From contig OX377204.1 in NCBI GenBank assembly GCA_947396885.1, positions 1,488,001 through 1,552,000 of the forward strand: a stretch of DNA of 64,000 bases. The letters run 5' to 3'. Origin of the DNA: Heligmosomoides polygyrus polygyrus (taxonomy: Eukaryota; Nematoda; Chromadorea; Rhabditida; Heligmosomidae). Below, one piece after another: positions 22,901 through 34,026 of this stretch (the stretch's first letter is position 1; each line of letters begins with the position of its first letter). Position numbers and translations under genes: made by a program. Below the pieces are notes generated by a model. The model saw only the letters and a list, made by a program, of their open reading frames with translations. It had not been told where the DNA came from and did not search any database.

Positions 22901-25900
22901 GTTTGCGGTGAAGTTCGACCCGGTCACAATGCCGTCCTTAACCCAGTATTTCCATGCCGAAAGCGGATCACCACCATTGCAGCTGGAAAATGTGGTTATC
23001 AGCAGAAGCAGCACTGAATCTGTGATAGATATCTACTTCAGAAGCTCACCCAAAACCGCAAGACTTGCAGCAGCTGAGGAGATCGTCGGCAGACAGGGTC
23101 ACCTAAAAGTCACAATTAGGTACTCAACTACAATATTAGGTTGGACGAAAAGTTTCGCGGTTTATTTTCCCTTTATTTCCGCGAATAGGGTTGGAGAAAG
23201 GACCGTGCAACGATGGTTCCAGAAATTTCGTTCTGATGAAACCTTTGCAATCTTGGGATGTCCCTCCCCCCCCACCGAATGGCACACCTACGGAAATCTA
23301 AGACGACGATATGAACGCCCTCGGGGAGCTAATCCATCGCAAATAGTCTGCGAAATTGCGGAAGGTCTAGGAGTCAGAATACTTGCTGTTACAGATGGTT
23401 TGGAACGCCTCTGAAAGTTCAAAACTTCCTCGCTGGTAGAACCTTCGCAAATCAGGACCACGCAGAAACAGCCATTCTAGAATTTATTGCATCTCGACCA
23501 CAAAGTTTTTGCTGATGGAACCAATGAATAAGTATCGTGTTGGAAAAAGTGTGCTGACTCGAATTGTGCTTACTTCGACTGAATCTGTTAGGAATGAGGA
23601 AAGTTATGATCGTTTAAAGTGGACCAGTCAAAATCGCCAGGTCTTTAGATAGGATAGAACCTTGGATAACAGTTTATAACTGCATTAAAGCAGCTTTTTA
23701 TCTTGATGTAAATTACAAGTTACCTGTATTGATCCTTTGGAAGCAATGCAGATTCTGTCAGACATCGCTTCGACGGCTCCGAATGCCCAGCAAGATCCTA
23801 AACATTGACAATTCGGCTGAGTTGAGCGACTTGGCACAAAATCCTGTTTCTGCTTTAAAAGTTGATTCTCTAAGGATAAAAATGACATGTACGAAAGAGG
23901 AGACCACAAAATGCCACTGACTGCAAAATTTCAAAACTGAATTAAATGAAATAATAACTTAGAAATTCATTTTCATATGCGGTACACTTAGGTGCAGCGA
24001 TAGCAGCTCGAGTTGGATTTATGATCGCCCAAAGAGCAATTTTTTAAATTTCCTCCACAATTAATGAGTGCTGTTTCTGGCTTCACTGGGAGATTTAACT
24101 GTCGGCTCTGCCTTTCTTGTACCGTTCGCCGTGCTTTCGTCTTCAGAAATGAATGAGAATTTCGGACCCATCCTGGTCGGCAGGGGAGCAACCGTTAAGC
24201 GTCGCATGTGTGCCTGATCCTGGCACAAACCTTATCCTCTAAATTTTGGATTAAAACCCTTCGCATGATGAAAGAGCAGCTAATGGTTTCGTAGAATCCC
24301 AAGCAAAAGATTAGAGATGTAAATCACTAAATGCCCCCTCCGACTGGGATGGATCCAGAATTTCTTCTACAATATCCCCACCACAACTCGACTGATCGCG
24401 AATGTTCTTGATCGACTCGCATTCCGGCCATTGCTCTCTTGAATCGAACGACTCCGGAATATCAATGTCCAAGTCCTTGGTGGCCGATAGGTGCTGTTTT
24501 GCCTGTGAAAATCGCTGATAACGGTCACGCGGTGACAGGTGGTGCGGTGGGAGAATCTGGAGGCGACAACACGAACCTTCACGCTGAGTCGCACGTTGTT
24601 CACTCCCATCAGACCCCACTTGGTGCGGTCCGGATAGCGGGAGAAACGACGGTGTTCTTTTGCCTGAATGCGAAAATAAGAAAGTGGAGCGTTTGTGGTC
24701 ACAACAGATACTGTTGCATAGACTGAAGGTCTCTCATTTAAAAATGATTAGTTGCATCAGGTTTTTCGTGCCTATTCGTGTTTTACGCTTTATTTGGGAG
24801 AGACGGCTCTAGGTGGAAGGGCTTTGCCTTCTGATTTCAAATGTCTTTCTATTCCCTTCAATATTGTCTATTTAAATGATGTGAAACTTTAACTGACGTG
24901 AAGCTTGACGCCAGTCTTATTTGGGAGCTTAATTTTATCTATAAATCCGTCAGAAGGAGAAGCGATTGGCTTGACAATGCTGTTATGGTATCTACTGCTT
25001 AACCCTTAATCTCGATGGCCTCACTGGCATAGTCAAGGACTGGAGCAGCGTACAGAAAGCTTTTCGAGCCATAGTTCAGTCTTCGAATCGTCAACGGCTA
25101 TGGTTCCAAAGGAATATACCGTCGATTGGACGTTGGTTGTGCGTGGGTTTCGTGCGCTTCTACGTCTATGTGGTGTCTTCAAGACAACTTGATTCCGTAT
25201 TTGGCCTTTATAATAACTCATGGAATGCAGATGGGCGCGTGTAGCGCAGTTGGAGGAGGTGTCGACTGTCGCGTGCATCCAATACCAGGCTCCTGGTTCG
25301 GATTCCCCGCCCAGGCCAACCAAGCCTTGTATTCTTCCGGGGTCGGTGAGCTGGTACCGGACTTGTCTGGGAAGGATAAAGCGCTGACTTGTTCATTGAC
25401 TGGCCACCGCAAGTCATTGTACAGCCAGATATGCATTCAAAGCACCTCCACGATATCCTGTCGAAGTAGAATGCGTGGCGCATCCCAGAAAGGGATTGAG
25501 TAGCACCGTCTTTTATTTCTTATGAGACGATGCACTAGTCAAGGTTTATCCTTCCAAGGCAAGTTTGTTACTAACTCACCAACCCCGAGAGAAAGAGTTG
25601 ACAGCTTGGTTGGGCAGGACGGACCCGATTTTTAAATCATTTTAGATGGCGCATGAAAGCTGAAGCCAATGATCGGGCTGTTTGCCCCTGTTCTGCTATT
25701 AAAAGCTAAGAGAGGAAGAAAAGTGTTAATCAATCGTTGTTTGGGGTATGCCATGCCCTCTAATTGAACGTTCAGTCGTGGAGGCTTTGAATCCCTATTT
25801 TGGCTATACAGTGGCTTGCGGAGGCAACCGATAGACAAGTCAGTGCTTTATCCCTTGTCGACATGTCGGTACCAATTCACCTACTTCAGATGGGTACAAG

Positions 25901-28880
25901 AATTAATTGGTCTGCGCGGGATTCGAACCAAGAACCTCGACTTGCTGTGCGCGCAACAACCGGTGGCTCATCCTTCATCCTTGTGTTGTGACAGTCGACT
26001 GTTTTATATAGAAATTCAGTGAGCGAACCTTCCATAGTGACTGCTTGCGGTTTACATAATCGATCAAATCTTTTCCTGTCAGCTCTTCAGCTTCCGATGG
26101 AATTTTGCGGTTTCGGAACGATTCTGAAAACATCGTTGTTTGGGGGCAACTGAAAAAATTGAATGGTCTGAAGAAAGGGAACACACAAAATACTTGAAAA
26201 CTCGATGAAAATTTCTAATCAAATTTCTGGCCGACGAAAAATCCTTAGAAAAAATTGTCATTGGCGATCGTCGCGAAATCAACATGGCCAACGACCTAGC
26301 ACCAGAACTGAGCAGGAGGAAGAGAGCGGCTTGGGGAGCTTTCAAGAGCGTCGAAGAAGTTGCGAAGAAGACGAAGAACGTCTGACTCCGTGCCCACCTA
26401 TTCGACTCCACTGTTCTTCCTGCCCTAACATACGCCTCAGAGACCTGGGCTATACGAAAGCAGGATGAACACGCGATCAGAGTCGCGCAGCGGGAATCGA
26501 GAGGACGATGCTCGGAGTGACACGACTCACGCAAGTGAGAGAAGGCCTCCGGAGTTCCGAGCTTCGCCGACGTTCGAAGATCAGAGACGCTGTCGCGTGG
26601 GCCAAATTGTCGAAAATTAGGTGGGCCGGCCATGTAATGCGCTTCCCTGCTGGACAAGAGCCATTACCGACTGGATTCCGCGGGATGTCAAGAGAACACC
26701 GGGATGCTCACCAACGCGGATACCAGGTTCACGGTTCGGATTTCCCGCCCAGGTAACCAACCCTTCCTTTCCTCCAGGGTTGGTGTATTGGTACCAGACT
26801 TGTCTGGGGAGGTTGAAGTGCTGACTTGTTCATCGGCTGACCTCCACAGGTCGCTGTATAGTAGGTCAGGTATACAGTGCGTTTCAAAAGTATGTAGCCA
26901 CCTTAAATTCAAAATTTTTACCCTTCGCCTTTGTTTCTACGAACCGGCGTTTATTGCATTCAATTTCTCGTAGTCGGAAATACCTATGTTGCTTCTTACA
27001 GGAAAAAGCCTGATCTCTAGCAAAAATAGATCGTTTTGAATTTTTTTGTTTGTTTCAAAAGTATGTAGCCACTCTCAAAAAATACGATTTTTATTAAAAA
27101 TTAATAGTCAATTGGACCACCATTATTTCTTATTACATCAAATACCCTGCTACGCATGCTACTAACAAGTTTCTGGATCACTTCGTCACCGATGTTGTCC
27201 CAGGCAGTCAAAATAGCGGTTTTCAGATCCCCAACATTGTTGAACTGCCTGTTATTCTAGTAGACCTGCCGGACCAAGATACCTCACATGTTCTCCACTG
27301 GGCTGCAGTCAGATGAGCAAGCTGGCCATTCCATTACTCGGAGTCGATTACGTTGGAGCCAGTCTGTGGTCGATTTGGACACATGAAGTGCAGCGCTGTC
27401 CTGCTGCAGAACATGTGTCTGCCGTCTTCTCCCCGTGAGGAAGGGCAGCAGGCTGGACTCCAGTACGGCTTGATACCCTAGACTGTCCATACGACATGAT
27501 GGGAATCTGAGCTTCAGCTTCCCCCTACTGCAGAAGCCTGCTCATGTCATCAGAGTCTCGCCTCCGAAGTTCCGCATAGAGAAGGTGATGGGGGCCTGTC
27601 GTAGATCTCTCCAGTAATACCGGTAACCATCAGGACCATCCAAATTAAATTTTTGTCGTCACCGAAGATGACCTGAAGCAATAAGCGTGTGAAGTTCATG
27701 ACGGGATTTCGAAGTAAGTGGTCGACACATCTTGCTAACGTCCGAGCTGACGAGCAATGGCTCGGTTTGTCAAGCCAGCATCCTTGAGCGCTCGGATCTG
27801 AGCTTGTTCCTCGACAGTAAGGACACCTCCACGGACTGGGATAGTGGTTATTTTTGAAGAACAGGTCAAACTGGCTATTTATGACGAGAACTTCCCGCCA
27901 AAAAGAGCGCAAAATTTGAATAGGAGTGTAAAAATGCCCGATATTCTGTAGTGGTTACATACTTTTGAAACAAACAAAAAAATTCAAAAACGCCTAGTTT
28001 TTGCCGGAGATCAAGCTTTTTTCTGGAAAGAGCAATCTAGCTATTTTCGTCTACGGGGAATCCAATGCTGCTAACACCAGTTCGTAGAAACGAACGCGAA
28101 ACGTGAAATTATCAATTTCAAGGTGGCTACATACTTTTGAAACGCACTGTAGTAGGTCACTGTATACAAGTACACATTCAAACGTCCTCCAAGACATACC
28201 GTAGAAGTAGAATGCGTGGCGCATGCCAAAAGGGATTGAATAGCGCCGTCCTTTATTTTATCCTTTATCCTTTACAAAGGGCAAGGGTGAGTAGGTGTAA
28301 CAACAGCAATTCACCTTTATCTGCCGGAAAATTTCTCATCATCATTCCTTCCCCTACCATTAATTTAGTTTCTAGTGGTTCCTACAGCAGAACACTGGTC
28401 AGCACTGTCTATTACACTTAGCTTACAAGCGATTCTCTCTCCTAATAAGGTGAAAATTATGATCCAAAACTTAAATTCATCGGCACCATCTCAAAACTTA
28501 CCGAGTGTGGATCTTCTTAGTGGGATGATCTTCGAGTATTCTTCTTCTGACGAGGAGGATTCTTCAAAGACTTCAATGCGGCATTGTACCAGCGCAAACA
28601 GGGCGCACACGAGGAATCCCCTCTAAAAATACTGAGATGGCTAACAGCTAGGTGAAGTTTAAATGTTTATTATAGAAAACTTTGAAAAATAAAAAATTGA
28701 ATTATTAGGTTAAATTATGGACCGTCATTATTGTTAATGTAAAGGATTTGTCAGTAACAATGCGAAATTCAATTCACTTCATGGTTCTGACGATGCTGAT
28801 TTACTCGGGTCCAATTACCTATCTAGACCTTCGAATTTCTGATTAGGGAGTAACGAAGAGGAAAAAGGGGAGCTCACCAT
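16917..28880 (-). CDS. Cathepsin B-like cysteine protease, complete 12-exon gene
   Basis: Secreted papain-family (C1A) protease of 377 aa. Exons (minus): 28880-28878 (ATG alone), 28622-28502, 26123-26029, 24663-24577, 24502-24382, 23797-23724, 23102-23050, 22982-22889, 22811-22667, 18547-18420, 18355-18238, 17011-16917 (stop TAA). Every join keeps phase with GT-AG signals. Seen: signal peptide 1-15 ([15 protein letters not shown]); acidic prodomain insert SSSSEEE (about 23-29); conserved prodomain [10 protein letters not shown] and [15 protein letters not shown]; mature start near D116; oxyanion Gln139, catalytic Cys145 (CGSCWAF), His317 and Asn337; occluding-loop His225-His226; sequons N208FT and N228[16 protein letters not shown] (332-345) fits the motif reported for cathepsin B hemoglobinases of blood-feeding helminths. 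The usual family length is about 340 aa, and the excess is in the prodomain. Introns hold SINEs, a Tc1, RTE, mariners and a Helitron. No frameshift or missing catalytic residue is seen, so the gene is probably functional. Digestion of haemoglobin in the gut is inferred. Confidence 0.93.
17283..17511. mobile_element. MITE-C relative with GCGACAAGA arms, cathepsin B intron
   Basis: Ends AGGGCCTGTTCATACTTTGC and GCGAAGTATGAACAGGCCCT are perfect inverted repeats. The arms are repeated GCGACAAGA and GCGACTGGA units, which add near-simple 9-bp repeats to the stem. Confidence 0.8.
17941..18222 (+). mobile_element. SINE1 copy in a cathepsin B intron
   Basis: GGGCGCGTGGTAGCGCAGTCGG head, full body and (ATCCTTT) tail, oriented opposite to the gene. 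Its tail ends 16 bp from the donor of exon 18355-18238. Confidence 0.8.
18700..19115. mobile_element. Foldback repeat upstream of cathepsin B exon 18547
   Basis: The left arm (about 18700-18880) and right arm (about 18960-19115) are inverted, sharing GATATTTGGGATCAGCAT and GTCCGATGAAGACGAAACGC-like sequence. Non-coding. Confidence 0.6.
19782..20692 (-). mobile_element. mariner element, internally shortened, TA duplication present
   Basis: Inverted ends TTAGGGGGGGCCAAAAGTAA and its complement lie between TA dinucleotides. The minus-strand frame reads [33 protein letters not shown], then [20 protein letters not shown] and ends [10 protein letters not shown]: the three catalytic aspartates of a DD34D mariner transposase. 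At 911 bp it is shorter than the usual 1.3 kb and lacks the N-terminal DNA-binding part, so it is non-autonomous. Confidence 0.88.
21078..21208 (+). repeat. 41-bp tandem repeat, three units
   Basis: GACCGTGCATGGCGAGCC with AGACGTGCC recurs three times with few changes inside the Helitron-like element. Confidence 0.8.
21212..21710 (+). repeat. About 108-bp tandem repeat, four to five units
   Basis: Each unit has AACTTCGGCTCTGGGGAG, AAGGTCGCTGAACACGAA and a palindromic ATCGATATCGATCGATAT core. Starts lie near 21216, 21325, 21432, 21541 and 21648. The ClaI-site-rich core could form hairpins. Confidence 0.85.
21955..22400 (+). repeat. Dispersed repeat shared with 15945-16440
   Basis: Second copy of the repeat, just after the Helitron-like element. 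Both copies end in AAGTGTC and GTCCAATTTGAT motifs that also occur near 20.77, 40.96 and 57.35-57.6 kb. Confidence 0.6.
23136..23530 (+). pseudogene. mariner remnant in a cathepsin B intron
   Basis: Begins TTAGGTTGGACGAAAAGTTT after TA. A frame gives [16 protein letters not shown] (N-terminal helix-turn-helix), then after a gap [20 protein letters not shown] and FIASRPQSF (C terminus). The catalytic middle is deleted and the 3' inverted repeat is not found. Confidence 0.75.
25232..25520 (+). mobile_element. SINE1 copy, near full length
   Basis: GGGCGCGTGTAGCGCAGTTG head and GGTTCGGATTCCCCG B box, then complete body and tail. It lies in the cathepsin B prodomain intron. Confidence 0.8.
25540..25970 (-). 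mobile_element. Two worn SINE1 fragments
   Basis: 25540-25630 and 25800-25965 match the SINE1 middle (TATCCTTCC..., GGTACCAATTCACC) on the minus strand with many changes. A diverged stretch separates them. Confidence 0.5.
26260..26714 (+). pseudogene. RTE LINE C-terminal fragment
   Basis: The plus-strand frame with shifts gives [60 protein letters not shown] and [11 protein letters not shown], the conserved C terminus of RTE/CR1-like RT proteins. A SINE1 abuts its end at 26715. It lies in the cathepsin B intron that precedes exon 26123. Confidence 0.8.
26715..28280 (+). mobile_element. SINE1 copy split by a Tc1-type element
   Basis: 26715-26874 has the SINE1 B box and centre. 28150-28280 continues with the body and the AGAATGCGTGGCGCATGCC tail. 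The 1275 bp between them is the Tc1-type element, so it inserted into the SINE. The A-box head is missing. Confidence 0.8.
26875..28149 (-). mobile_element. Tc1-type transposon with repeated terminal motifs (IR/DR)
   Basis: Ends CAGTGCGTTTCAAAAGTATG and its complement are bounded by TA. The motif GTTTCAAAAGTATGTAGCCA recurs inside each arm at about 27053 and 27960, giving the IR/DR layout. Minus-strand frames include [20 protein letters not shown] and [14 protein letters not shown], the catalytic region of Tc1 transposases. The frames are broken, so it is inactive. Confidence 0.85.
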
Positions 28881-28889
28881 GTTGTCCGA
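28878..28889 (-). promoter_or_regulatory. Start exon of the cathepsin B gene with leader-type splice acceptor
   Basis: On the minus strand CCCCGCAG ends at 28890, followed by TCGGACAAC and ATG, then a GTGAGCT donor directly after the ATG. The first coding exon therefore carries only the initiator codon. The acceptor 9 nt upstream of ATG is where a nematode SL leader would be trans-spliced. An upstream cis exon cannot be excluded. Confidence 0.6.
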
Positions 28890-29145
28890 CTGCGGGGCAA
28901 TTTGTTATCGATTCCTTTATATGAGGCCGTTTTATCAGCAGGATTGACGGTCAGGCACGAGCTGATAAGGACTGCGTAAAGAACTGACCATTAGCGTGGA
29001 AATGGCGAAAACAGTCTCGAGAAACGACGACGCCTGGACGCGGGACACTTCAAAATTTAAGAGGAAATGTTGGCGTGTTGCATCTGTAAGTTGTGGTGAT
29101 GGTGGTGTTGTGTCAACTCTAGGAATTGTTTGCAGGTAAAACTTA

Positions 29146-29300
29146 TTAGGTTGGCCGGAAAGATCTGACGGTTTTGACTAGTTCCATCAGCGGAAAAACT
29201 GGATGGTCGAGGTGCGTCAGATTCCAGAAAGGCTGTTCTTGCGAGGTCCTGATTTGCGAGGGTTCTGCCAGCGAAGAAGTTTAGAAAGTGCTAACAAGGA
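29146..29300 (-). pseudogene. mariner 3' end fragment
   Basis: The complement matches the C-terminal coding end of the 23.1 kb mariner (CGCAAATCAGGACCTCGCA). It ends at TTAGGTTGGCCGGAAAG next to TA, supplying the terminus missing from that copy. Confidence 0.65.
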
Positions 29301-30041
29301 AGGTCAAAGAGGTGACGGTGGAGTTTCTCAAAGCGATCTATATAGGGATGTAGGGCGTTGCCTGAGAAGCACCGTAGTGGTTTCCAAATTTCCTGCGGAC
29401 CTCTGGGTAGGTCAAAAATGGCCAAAAACTGTACCGTTTTAGTGGGGGCCTATAACGCAAAACGGACGTGGAATACCCTTGTCGTGCTCAGAAATAATCC
29501 TGCAAAATGTTTGGAGCTTCAGTCCTTGCTAGAACGCCCGATTTGATAAATTCCTTGTAGAAGCAAGAAGGCGCATTCACAGGAAGCGTCCACTAGCAGG
29601 GTCTCTGCCACTACAGGGTGGCCGATAAGTATTGTCGTCGCGCAAAACGTCATAAACGTCTTATTTATTATACTTTATAGGACTGTCTAGGGACATGCTC
29701 TTCGTTGGCCCTCGCCGATATACGCGCTGCCCGTCAACGGCTGGTTTATCTAATTTATTTAAACCGGCTGCCTGTGTACCAACTTCTAACGGAGGCCTTA
29801 AACTCCGCTCAGGTCTTTAAAAGTCAGGCGCTTATTTTTTTACCTTCCTACCCTTTCTTCCGCACTAAGCACCTCCCCTTTTTCTCGTTTTTTTGGAGTT
29901 CTTGTTGTCAGTGTTTACTTACTGATAGGTGGACGACGCTTGTTTCCGTGGAAAATCCGCCAAGATTAGCTGTGATCGTTCGTCTGCTTTCTGTTGCTGT
30001 TTCTGTTTTTCCCTTATGTGGCGCGTCCTTTGACGTATTCA

Positions 30042-30068
30042 TAAATAAATAAATAAATAAATAAATAT
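30042..30068 (+). repeat. (ATAA)n tail of a retroposon
   Basis: ATAAATAAATAAATAAATAA follows GACGTATTC. The upstream 200 bp ends in a C-terminus-like frame, as at LINE 3' ends. A sister tail is at 46194. Confidence 0.6.
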
Positions 30069-30359
30069 TTTCAATTATGTGCGAGATTTTTAAATACTTA
30101 CCATTCTTCAATATAACCAACAACATGTAGATTGGATTTCACAAGAATGCTTCAAAGTGAATTCTCTTAGCTTTTACGCAGGCCTCAAATATTGGTTTTA
30201 CTGACTACACGGCGCGCCGCAGGTAGCTGGCATTGATTTCTGCCTAGGCTTGCTTTAGTTCCGGCAAAGCTGGGAAAAATTGGTGATGGTGCTTTTTCTC
30301 AACTTATGCTGTAGGTGTCCCTATAACTCAAAGTCCAGGGGATTTGAATCAGGGACGTT

Positions 30360-31190
30360 AGATGGCTATTGATCCTTCATTAGGTATCCAGGGAAATTGG
30401 TGTCAAATAGGTAATCGTCGCAATCGCTCCAGGTCCAAGAGCCCAGTCTTGTTGAAAGATCATGTGGGAATTTTTTTCGTAGAAGGGGAGGACTACATTC
30501 TTGAGAACCTCCTCTTGGTAGGTTTCAGCGTTGATTTTCACGTTTCTTTCCACGAAAACCAGCGGCGTATTCAGGTTTGCAGTGATACCAGCCAACACTA
30601 TCAGACCTTTAGGCAACAACGATTTTGTGACGATCTTCCTTTTCCGAGTGTGTCTTTGATTGGGTCTGAGGAGCTTGTGATCATCCTAAGCATTGTGTGC
30701 GACTTCGATCGTGGAAATTTTCTCATCTTTCCACAGCACATCATCGACGCGGCTCACTGAGAAAAGCCGTAGCAGCTCCTTGAACCTTTCTCTTGGTTTT
30801 CCTTAGCTACCTCTGTCAACCGCCATCCGTAGAGCAGACGATAGCTGCAAAGTCCCAGTTCATTATAAACAATTAGCTGGACAGTAGAGCAAGCGACTCC
30901 GACGCTCTTTGCGATCATGTTAAGAGATATGCAGTCGTTTCTGTCAATCCTCTTCTTGATGATCGCACGGTTCTTCCTTGTAGTCACACAACGAGGACGA
31001 CCTGACTTTATCTTTATGCTGACGTTTCCTTTCTCCTCCCACTACTTGATGATCCGTTGAACTGTCTTAATGGAATACTGAGCTTCCTCGCAATGGCGGT
31101 GGTAGACTCTCCGTCTTCAGTGAGGCGGGGTATTGCTTCTCGATGAGGATACGATCTCGTAGAGGCCATAAACAAAAATTCTCATATATC
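30360..31190 (-). pseudogene. Tc1/mariner superfamily transposase remnant
   Basis: Minus-strand pieces: DCISLNMIAKSVGVACSTVQ (helix-turn-helix) near 30.9 kb and NTPLVFVERNVKINAETYQE, LPFYEKNSHMIFQQDWALGP (catalytic D box) near 30.5 kb. Frames are broken by stops. Terminal repeats were not found. Confidence 0.75.
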
Positions 31191-31299
31191 ATAACAAATT
31201 GGATTTAATATGGTAAACGATGAACGCAAAGACATAGGATTTCAAGAAAATATAAGAGAGACAGATGCGCGCGAACATCGCGACAATACTTCACCCTGT

Positions 31300-31375
31300 A
31301 GATGGCCGAGTGGATAGGGCGGTGGACTTGCGGGAGGGTCGTCAAGGAATCGGTTGGGGGGTGAGATCTGTGCGT
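31300..31375 (+). repeat. tRNA-Ser/Leu-like pseudogene head
   Basis: GATGGCCGAGTGGATAGGGC is an A-box and D-arm of tRNA-Ser/Leu type, but the matching T arm and acceptor 3' strand are absent downstream. This is a tRNA fragment or SINE head, not a functional tRNA. Confidence 0.4.
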
Positions 31376-34026
31376 TGCTATTGGTGTTTTTGCACTTTTA
31401 TCAATTGGCCTTGTCAGGGTTCAGTGTTTGTGTTTCAACTTCTTTTTAATCTCTTGCGGAATGTGAGCAAAGCTAGCCTTCGTGGATTAGAGATGCGGCG
31501 CTGGCCACTAGACCATGCTTGTTTTGTGGGGGAAGCTTTTGTTTGATTTTATCCATGTGTGACCCCTTTATAATGGTTTGTATTAGTTTTGGAAGTGTGC
31601 ATCTCAGACCGCTCTTCCCTGGGGATGGAAGGAGATGGGGCGACATTGCCGATACAGGTACTCGTAGTCTCGACATTCCAAAGGTAAGGGGGGGGGGGTA
31701 TTTGGGGTGCTTGTCACCAATCTGCCATCTGTTGTCGGCACAACAGCAGATTACAGCAGGTTAGACTAGACAAGAATACTGCAACAAAGCAGGTTTTCAA
31801 GCAGGTTTCTTCATCTGGCCGCACTTCGTTTCCAAGATCTTGTGCTAAAATAGTCCTCAAAAAATGTGAAAACCAAAAACGTATACCAAATTTGTGATCA
31901 TTGCCCAATAACACTCCTAGACGATTGGAGTGAGGGAGGGAGTGCGACTAACCTGTCTCCGCCGAGCCCGCGACGCCTTTTTGGTTTTGCCCTTTTTTTC
32001 TCTTTGCTTTCCTCGTTTTCATATGCTTGAGTGACTGAGTGACTCTCGGTAGGGGTTCGCCTCATAATACATTTTAGACAACAAATATCGAATTAGCCAC
32101 ATCCACATGCTAGTAGAGTCGGCCCTCAACTAGCAACCTCTAAAACAAGCAACATGCGATCGCCATTTACTCTCTTTTCTTCAAAGCTTGTAAAAAAGAA
32201 GAAATTTAGAAAAGAAACAGGCTTCACCCGCTCCTGCACGGAATCTGCTCCATGGCAGCAATGCGCGCTCTGCTCAACTTGCTTCACATCGTAGTGAAAT
32301 CTCGTCCGAGGCGGGCGCAGTACCCGGTCAGACTACGGTAGTCGAGCGCATCGCTTTGCATTCTACAGTAGTGGGGACACCTAACGTAAAGCACCCGCGG
32401 CAAATCAGCGGCGGCGGCAATAATGTTGTGAATCATTAAGACTCGAGCACACTTTGCTGTGGCAGCAAACCCGGCTTGAGCAGCAGAAGAGGTACTTTAC
32501 TTTTACTTACTTTACTTTTACTTGCTTTACTTTTTTCACGCTACTTTTGCAGCTGATATCAGCGCTCGCTTTCTTCACCGCACGTGCTCTTGCCTGCAGC
32601 CGCAGCAAGAAATGTCGTTCGACACAAATTCAGCTTGCTGATTGCTTTGCTGCGCAGCAAAAGAGGTAGCGGATCGATACTATCCGTAGCCATTGCTGCC
32701 GCAGCAGATACAGCAAAGTGTGTTCGACCCTTTATTGTCGCTGCCGCGGTCGCCCAATATCTTGACCCAAAAGTGTGCGGCTGAGGCAGAGCCGCTGTTC
32801 GCCGCCGGTGGCAAGTGCTGCGCACCTGCCATATGATTAAGGATGGGGTCGTCCCTTTGCCGCAAAACTGTGCAGGGGCCTCAAACCGTTGCAAGACCAT
32901 TTTTTGGGAATGGGCTGTTTCAGTATGTGCAAATTTTCCAAGGTTCTGCATGTTTTAGCCTGCATATTCTTTATAGAAACGCTTGTTTATTGCAACAGGC
33001 AGACAAGCACATACAATGTAGGGATGGACTAGTAAACATAGTTGAGCAGAGGTATTTGAAAACATTAGATTTCTGAAATACCACTCACACTGCGTGCCAA
33101 AAACGGAAACCGTATCGAAACGGACTAATTAGTTTCAATCCATTTCGTTTTTTACGTTCAACGCGAGTCGTATTGTAGACTGTTGTTAAGTGTAGTGATC
33201 GTTGTTTTCTTGTATTTCTACACTGATGTTGTGCTACTGTGTTTATTTGTTGTATTTAGTTGTTGTTTTCGGAGTTCCAATTGTTTCTATCCAGTAGTTC
33301 TCGGAGGAAACGTGCTGTATTGATTATTTTGTGTGTGTGTCTGGCCGTGGCTCCGGTGGGGAGACGGTCAAAATGTACGAAATATGGCCGCGCCCCTCAT
33401 CTGGGGCACGCGATCTTCCTCTCATCCCCCTCGCTCACCCACCCCAAGTCCCCAGGCTTCACCGAGAGTCTAACTGCTGCCTTACGAAACCTTTAAGACG
33501 CATAACAAAATTTCCTGGTCTACAGAACAGCGGATGTGCCACGCTCCCAGCAGGAGGCGGGAGTACTTCCTGACGCGTTGCCGCTCCGGTGCGCCACAAC
33601 CGAACACGCCAGCCGGTCAATAGGAGCAGGGAGGCGTGGCTTCTACCCACCCACTGCCATAGAAGGAGAGCGCCCGGAGCACGTGGCATTCTTGAGCTGT
33701 ATGCGCGGTACTGAGTTGCTCAGACCGACTGTCTGAATAAAGGCTCAACTTCAAGGTACCGACGCATACCAGGAGAATTCATTCTGTGGGTTTATTGTAG
33801 TCATCTTAATGTGCCTGTATAGCGATATCTGGGTCTCTATTACTAGCCTTCCGAGTCTATCACCTAGCTAACTGTCCGTCTGTCCAAAATGCCTTACCAT
33901 TCAAATTCGACCTTGCCTGTCAGATATGCCTTACCTTTCAAATGTCTTTTGACCGTCCAGCATACTTTGCCCATCTGCTGTATATTATCATTCGTTCTCT
34001 TTTAAATGTGAAATCGTTGAGATAAA
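31376..34026. other. Unassigned sequence
   Basis: A fragment of the GTTATTTGGGGTGCTGATCA motif lies at 31690-31730. 33300-33780 is GC-rich and ends in CTGAATAAAGGCTC, which could be a retroelement LTR or a 3' end, but no coding domain supports either. No gene is recognised. Confidence 0.35.
32485..32535 (+). repeat. (TTTACTTTTAC)n short tandem repeat
   Basis: TACTTTACTTTTACTTACTT and related units over 50 bp, within a CAGC-rich region (32450-32850) that repeats GCAGCAAA and GCTGCCGCAGC motifs. No gene is seen. Confidence 0.6.

Noticed and set aside
25033..25503. Several overlapping 70-125 aa frames
   Set aside because: They arise from SINE1 and recur with the same peptides at every SINE1 copy.
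33260..33800. Solo LTR of a retrotransposon
   Set aside because: AATAAA and a GC-rich body are suggestive, but no TG..CA termini, target duplication or primer-binding site could be fixed.
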